The notes below the pieces were generated by a model. The model saw only the letters and a list, made by a program, of their open reading frames with translations. It was not told the origin of the DNA and did no database searches. A stretch of 7,601 bases of DNA from NCBI GenBank assembly GCA_022711695.1, contig JAKLEJ010000164.1, forward strand, positions 1-7,601, written 5' to 3'. Source of the DNA: Verrucomicrobiota bacterium. Its GTDB lineage: Bacteria; Verrucomicrobiota; Verrucomicrobiia; Limisphaerales; JACRJZ01. Of this stretch, positions 5,009-7,601 are shown one piece after another; the stretch's first letter is position 1, and each line of letters begins with the position of its first letter. The position numbers and the translations under genes are program-made.

Positions 5009-7601
5009 GCCGAAACGGTTCCGTTGGACGGCCTGGTGGGCCAGCCCGTGGACATCGCGCCCTGGACTTACGTCTGGCGCGCTGACGTCGCGGTTCAGCA
5101 CAAGCCCGAAGCCTGTTTCATTCCCCGGCGTCTCGAACGCATCGACACGGTCTATCGCCCGGCCCTCGGCCGAGTCGGCGCCGCGGCCTTGAAGAGCGAG
5201 TGCTATGTCATGCCGGACCTGGTCACGGCGCTGCCCCCTAAACCCCGCGGCCGGCTGCTCACGGGGCTGCTGTGGTCGGTGCGACTGGCGGATTACCGCG
5301 TGGAACTCCATTGGCCGGCGGGCCGGGAGATCCCTGCGCCCGATGCCGTGGAGGTTCGGGTGTATCCCACCGCCTTCGGCTGGTTTGGCTGGTGCAACGA
5401 CGAGATCCTGGCAAAGCCCGAGATATCCGCCGACCGTCGCACCTGGACCTATATCCATAGCGGCCTGCCGGAGATTCCCACCGTGGTCGGCCGCACCCAC
5501 CGGAGGGGTTCCGCCACAGAAATGGTCGCCGTCTTCTGCGAGGACGAACAGCCGGCCGTGCCGAGCCTTCGGTTGATCAGCCCGACGGTCGGAACCTGGC
5601 GGCGAATGGACGTCGAGATCGAATGGGGGTTTCAGGCGGGATCCGAGAAGGCCGACTTCGACGGGCGGCTCGGCTCGGATCTAAGCCTGGTTGGCCCCAT
5701 TGCCCCGCTGGCCGGCGACCGGGAAACGAAGGTCACCGGCCCGCACGCCTGGCAATCCCGTGGCGGCGGCAAAGGCCGGCGCGGAATCGCCCTGCCGCTC
5801 GTCTATGTGCCCGGCGACCGCCGGGTGCTGGATACGCCGTCGGCGATAAAATCAATCCTGGTGGACACCACCGGGCCGGGCCCCGAGGTGCCCGCGCCTG
5901 TTCTGGACAGCCGGGTGACCCTGTGGACACAGAAGGGTGGAGTTACATTTCGTCCTGTGGATGTCGAGAAAGGCCCGGTTCTGATCCCGGAGCACGGCCT
6001 TTTCATCGCCAAGGCCGGCAGCGGGAAGACCGCCCGGCAGTTCGTGGAGGCATTGGCGGCCAGGAACCTCAAGAGCATCCGCCAGTTGACCCGCGAACAT
6101 CGCGAGGCCGCCTCGTGGGAGGAACTCATGCGGGAAGTTCGCTTATGGCGCTGCCCCGAAGGGACAGCCGTTCCGCCCTTTCCCAAGGTGGAAGACCCGC
6201 CCATGCAGGTGCAGCTCTCGGATTCGCGTTGGACGGATGCCTGGCGCGCGGCGGTGAGCCAACTGCGCGGCCGGCACATGTGGGGCGGCCTGGCGTTTGA
6301 AGTCGGCCGGGTGGCCCGGCAAATGGACATGGTCGGGCTGCACGAGGAAGCCGACAAGGTTTACCAGCATTTCCTGAAGGCGCCCGGCGCCAAGGCCGAC
6401 GGGGATTATGCCGATGGCGACGGGGCTTTGGAATGGGCCACCACGGTGCGGCACGGCATGGGCTACGTCCACGACGGCACCCACGCTTCGACGGGCCGCC
6501 TCCTCTTCGGCATGGCCGAGCGCTACTTCCTGACCGGCGACAAGGAATGGTTCCAGCGCCATCGCGCCCGCTTGCAGACGGCGGCGGACTGGATCGTTCG
6601 CCAGCGCGCGCTCTACATGAAGAACATCCCCAACCGGCAGGACCTGCTGGTGGCGGGGCTGATGCCTCCGTACATGCTCGGCGACTACGCTTTGCCCTCC
6701 AGCGACTGGCGCTGGTATTACTGCGACAACGCCTTCTCGCTCCAGGGGCTTCAGCGCTTTGCCGACGCGCTGGCCGATTTCGATGCGGAGGCGGCCCGCA
6801 AATGCCAGGCGGAGGCGGCAGCGTTCCGCTCGGATATTCGTCGGGCGGTGGACCGGGAAGCCGCCTTGTCGCCGGTGCGACCCGGACGCGACGGCGTTTA
6901 CCGCAGTTTTCTGCCCATCGCCGCTTACACACGGGGGCTGATGCTGGCCTTGGAGTATCCGTCGGTCGGACGCCCCCAGGGCGATGTGATCCTGGGCGCT
7001 TTGCCCCTGGCCGAGCCTTTCGCGGCGCTGCCCGCCACCGACCCTCGCATCGTGGGCACTCTGGATGCGATGGAGGAAGTGGGCACATCGGTCGGCGCGG
7101 TGCGCTCCCTGGAGGAGGCGCGGAGGAAGAAGGGGTTGTCCGCCGCCGACGCCTGGTTCTGGCACTGTTATGGCGCGAGTCTTCCCAAGGCCTCGCACAA
7201 CGCCAACATCTGCTTGCTTCAGGACGACGTGCCGAATTTCCTGAGGTTCTGGATGAACTCGTACGCCCTCATGGTCGGCTCCAACGGCAAGATGTGGGAG
7301 TGGGGCGACTGGGGCGGGTATGGGGAGTGCAAGCATCCCGATAACGGCACGGCCGGCTGGTTCCTCGAGAACTTCCGCAACCTGCTGGTGATGGAGGAGG
7401 GGCCGTCGCTGTGGATCGCCCGCGGCACGCCCCGCCCGTGGCTGGAGTCAGGCAAAAGAATCTCCGTTAAGAACGCCCCGACCTATTTCGGACCCGCTGC
7501 CTGCGAAATTGTCTCCGACTCGAACGCCGGCGCCATCACGGCCACCCTCGAGATTCCCAGCCGCCAGCCGCCCAAAACTGTGCTCCTGCGCCTGCGTCAT
7601 C
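4937..7601 (+). CDS. Predicted exported six-hairpin glycosidase-like protein, family unassigned (3' truncated by window edge)
   Basis: The frame runs from the ATG at 4937 to the window end without a stop (888 codons plus one base). ATG 4937 is preferred because it gives a compact signal peptide: KRTTR, a hydrophobic SILATVGATGAIALAALA, then an ALA-A cleavage site near residue 24. An in-frame ATG at 4913 would add eight residues. Residues about 30-345 look beta-rich, with strands such as 'YRVELHWPAG', 'AVEVRVYPTAFGWFGWC' and 'RMDVEIEWGFQAG'. Residues about 365-815 are helix-rich with aromatic and His/Asp loops: 'HMWGGLAFEVGR', 'YVHDGTHASTGRLLFGMAERYFLTGD', 'DWRWYYCDNAFSLQGLQRFADAL', 'SHNANICLLQDD', 'KMWEWGDWGGYGEC', 'DNGTAGWFLENFRNLLVME'. 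The 'FLTGD..WF....' plus 'AADWI' helix pair is typical of (alpha/alpha)6 sugar-processing enzymes. Residues from about 820 start a beta-rich C-terminal module. I cannot name the family, substrate or catalytic acids. Exported glycan degradation is inference; a non-catalytic role is possible. Confidence 0.88.
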   Translation, partial: MKRTTRSILATVGATGAIALAALAAETVPLDGLVGQPVDIAPWTYVWRADVAVQHKPEACFIPRRLERIDTVYRPALGRVGAAALKSECYVMPDLVTALPPKPRGRLLTGLLWSVRLADYRVELHWPAGREIPAPDAVEVRVYPTAFGWFGWCNDEILAKPEISADRRTWTYIHSGLPEIPTVVGRTHRRGSATEMVAVFCEDEQPAVPSLRLISPTVGTWRRMDVEIEWGFQAGSEKADFDGRLGSDLSLVGPIAPLAGDRETKVTGPHAWQSRGGGKGRRGIALPLVYVPGDRRVLDTPSAIKSILVDTTGPGPEVPAPVLDSRVTLWTQKGGVTFRPVDVEKGPVLIPEHGLFIAKAGSGKTARQFVEALAARNLKSIRQLTREHREAASWEELMREVRLWRCPEGTAVPPFPKVEDPPMQVQLSDSRWTDAWRAAVSQLRGRHMWGGLAFEVGRVARQMDMVGLHEEADKVYQHFLKAPGAKADGDYADGDGALEWATTVRHGMGYVHDGTHASTGRLLFGMAERYFLTGDKEWFQRHRARLQTAADWIVRQRALYMKNIPNRQDLLVAGLMPPYMLGDYALPSSDWRWYYCDNAFSLQGLQRFADALADFDAEAARKCQAEAAAFRSDIRRAVDREAALSPVRPGRDGVYRSFLPIAAYTRGLMLALEYPSVGRPQGDVILGALPLAEPFAALPATDPRIVGTLDAMEEVGTSVGAVRSLEEARRKKGLSAADAWFWHCYGASLPKASHNANICLLQDDVPNFLRFWMNSYALMVGSNGKMWEWGDWGGYGECKHPDNGTAGWFLENFRNLLVMEEGPSLWIARGTPRPWLESGKRISVKNAPTYFGPAACEIVSDSNAGAITATLEIPSRQPPKTVLLRLRH

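Noticed and set aside
3808..5055. A 415-codon open frame on the minus strand, overlapping the first gene's 3' half, the spacer and the second gene's start
   Set aside because: It is a GC-driven shadow. Its translation is Gly, Arg, Val and Ala rich with no domain pattern, whereas the plus frame carries clear Ig-like and calcium-loop modules.
6143..7336. A 397-codon open frame on the minus strand inside the second gene
   Set aside because: The plus-strand frame across the same bases is continuous, has consistent domain character and continues a signal-peptide-bearing protein. The minus-strand product is low complexity with no recognisable fold.
6433..7344. A 303-codon plus-strand open frame in another register within the second gene
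   Set aside because: It is Arg, Gly and Ala rich shadow translation. The long frame from 4937 explains the region.

Overview
The window is GC-rich, and both genes favour G or C at third codon positions. It holds two large plus-strand protein genes, each cut by a window edge, and little else. The style of the first protein points to a Verrucomicrobium (Limisphaerales/Pedosphaera-like) or, less likely, a planctomycete. That style is a huge secreted mosaic of CotH kinase, chitobiase-C-terminal-like, lamin-tail and Ig-like modules, followed by DxDxDG-type loops and a tail ending close to 'RFYRV.TPRQP'. The taxonomic call is inference from recalled family style; no search was run.

Layout: (1) nt 1-4770 is the 3' part of a giant extracellular CotH-type protein. 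Its true start lies left of the window, because the frame is open at base 1 and the first residues read as the end of a beta-sandwich domain. (2) nt 4771-4936 is a 166-base spacer with no gene, no convincing terminator and no convincing promoter. (3) nt 4937-7601 is an uninterrupted reading frame of 888 codons plus one base that runs off the right edge without a stop. It encodes a protein with a Sec-type signal peptide, a beta-rich N-terminal half, a helical half with the look of an (alpha/alpha)6 six-hairpin glycosidase, and the beginning of a beta-rich C-terminal module. A search that accepts only frames with both a start and a stop would miss this gene.

Both products are predicted to be exported. 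Together they look like part of an extracytoplasmic glycan-handling or surface-protein inventory of a heterotrophic bacterium. The 166-base gap and lack of regulatory signals mean co-transcription is possible but unproven. No mobile element, RNA gene, CRISPR array or defence system was seen. The points most worth a second look are the unassigned family of the second protein, a Walker A-like string inside that exported protein, the altered acidic motif and cysteine cluster in the CotH module, and the diverged internal duplication of lamin-tail modules.
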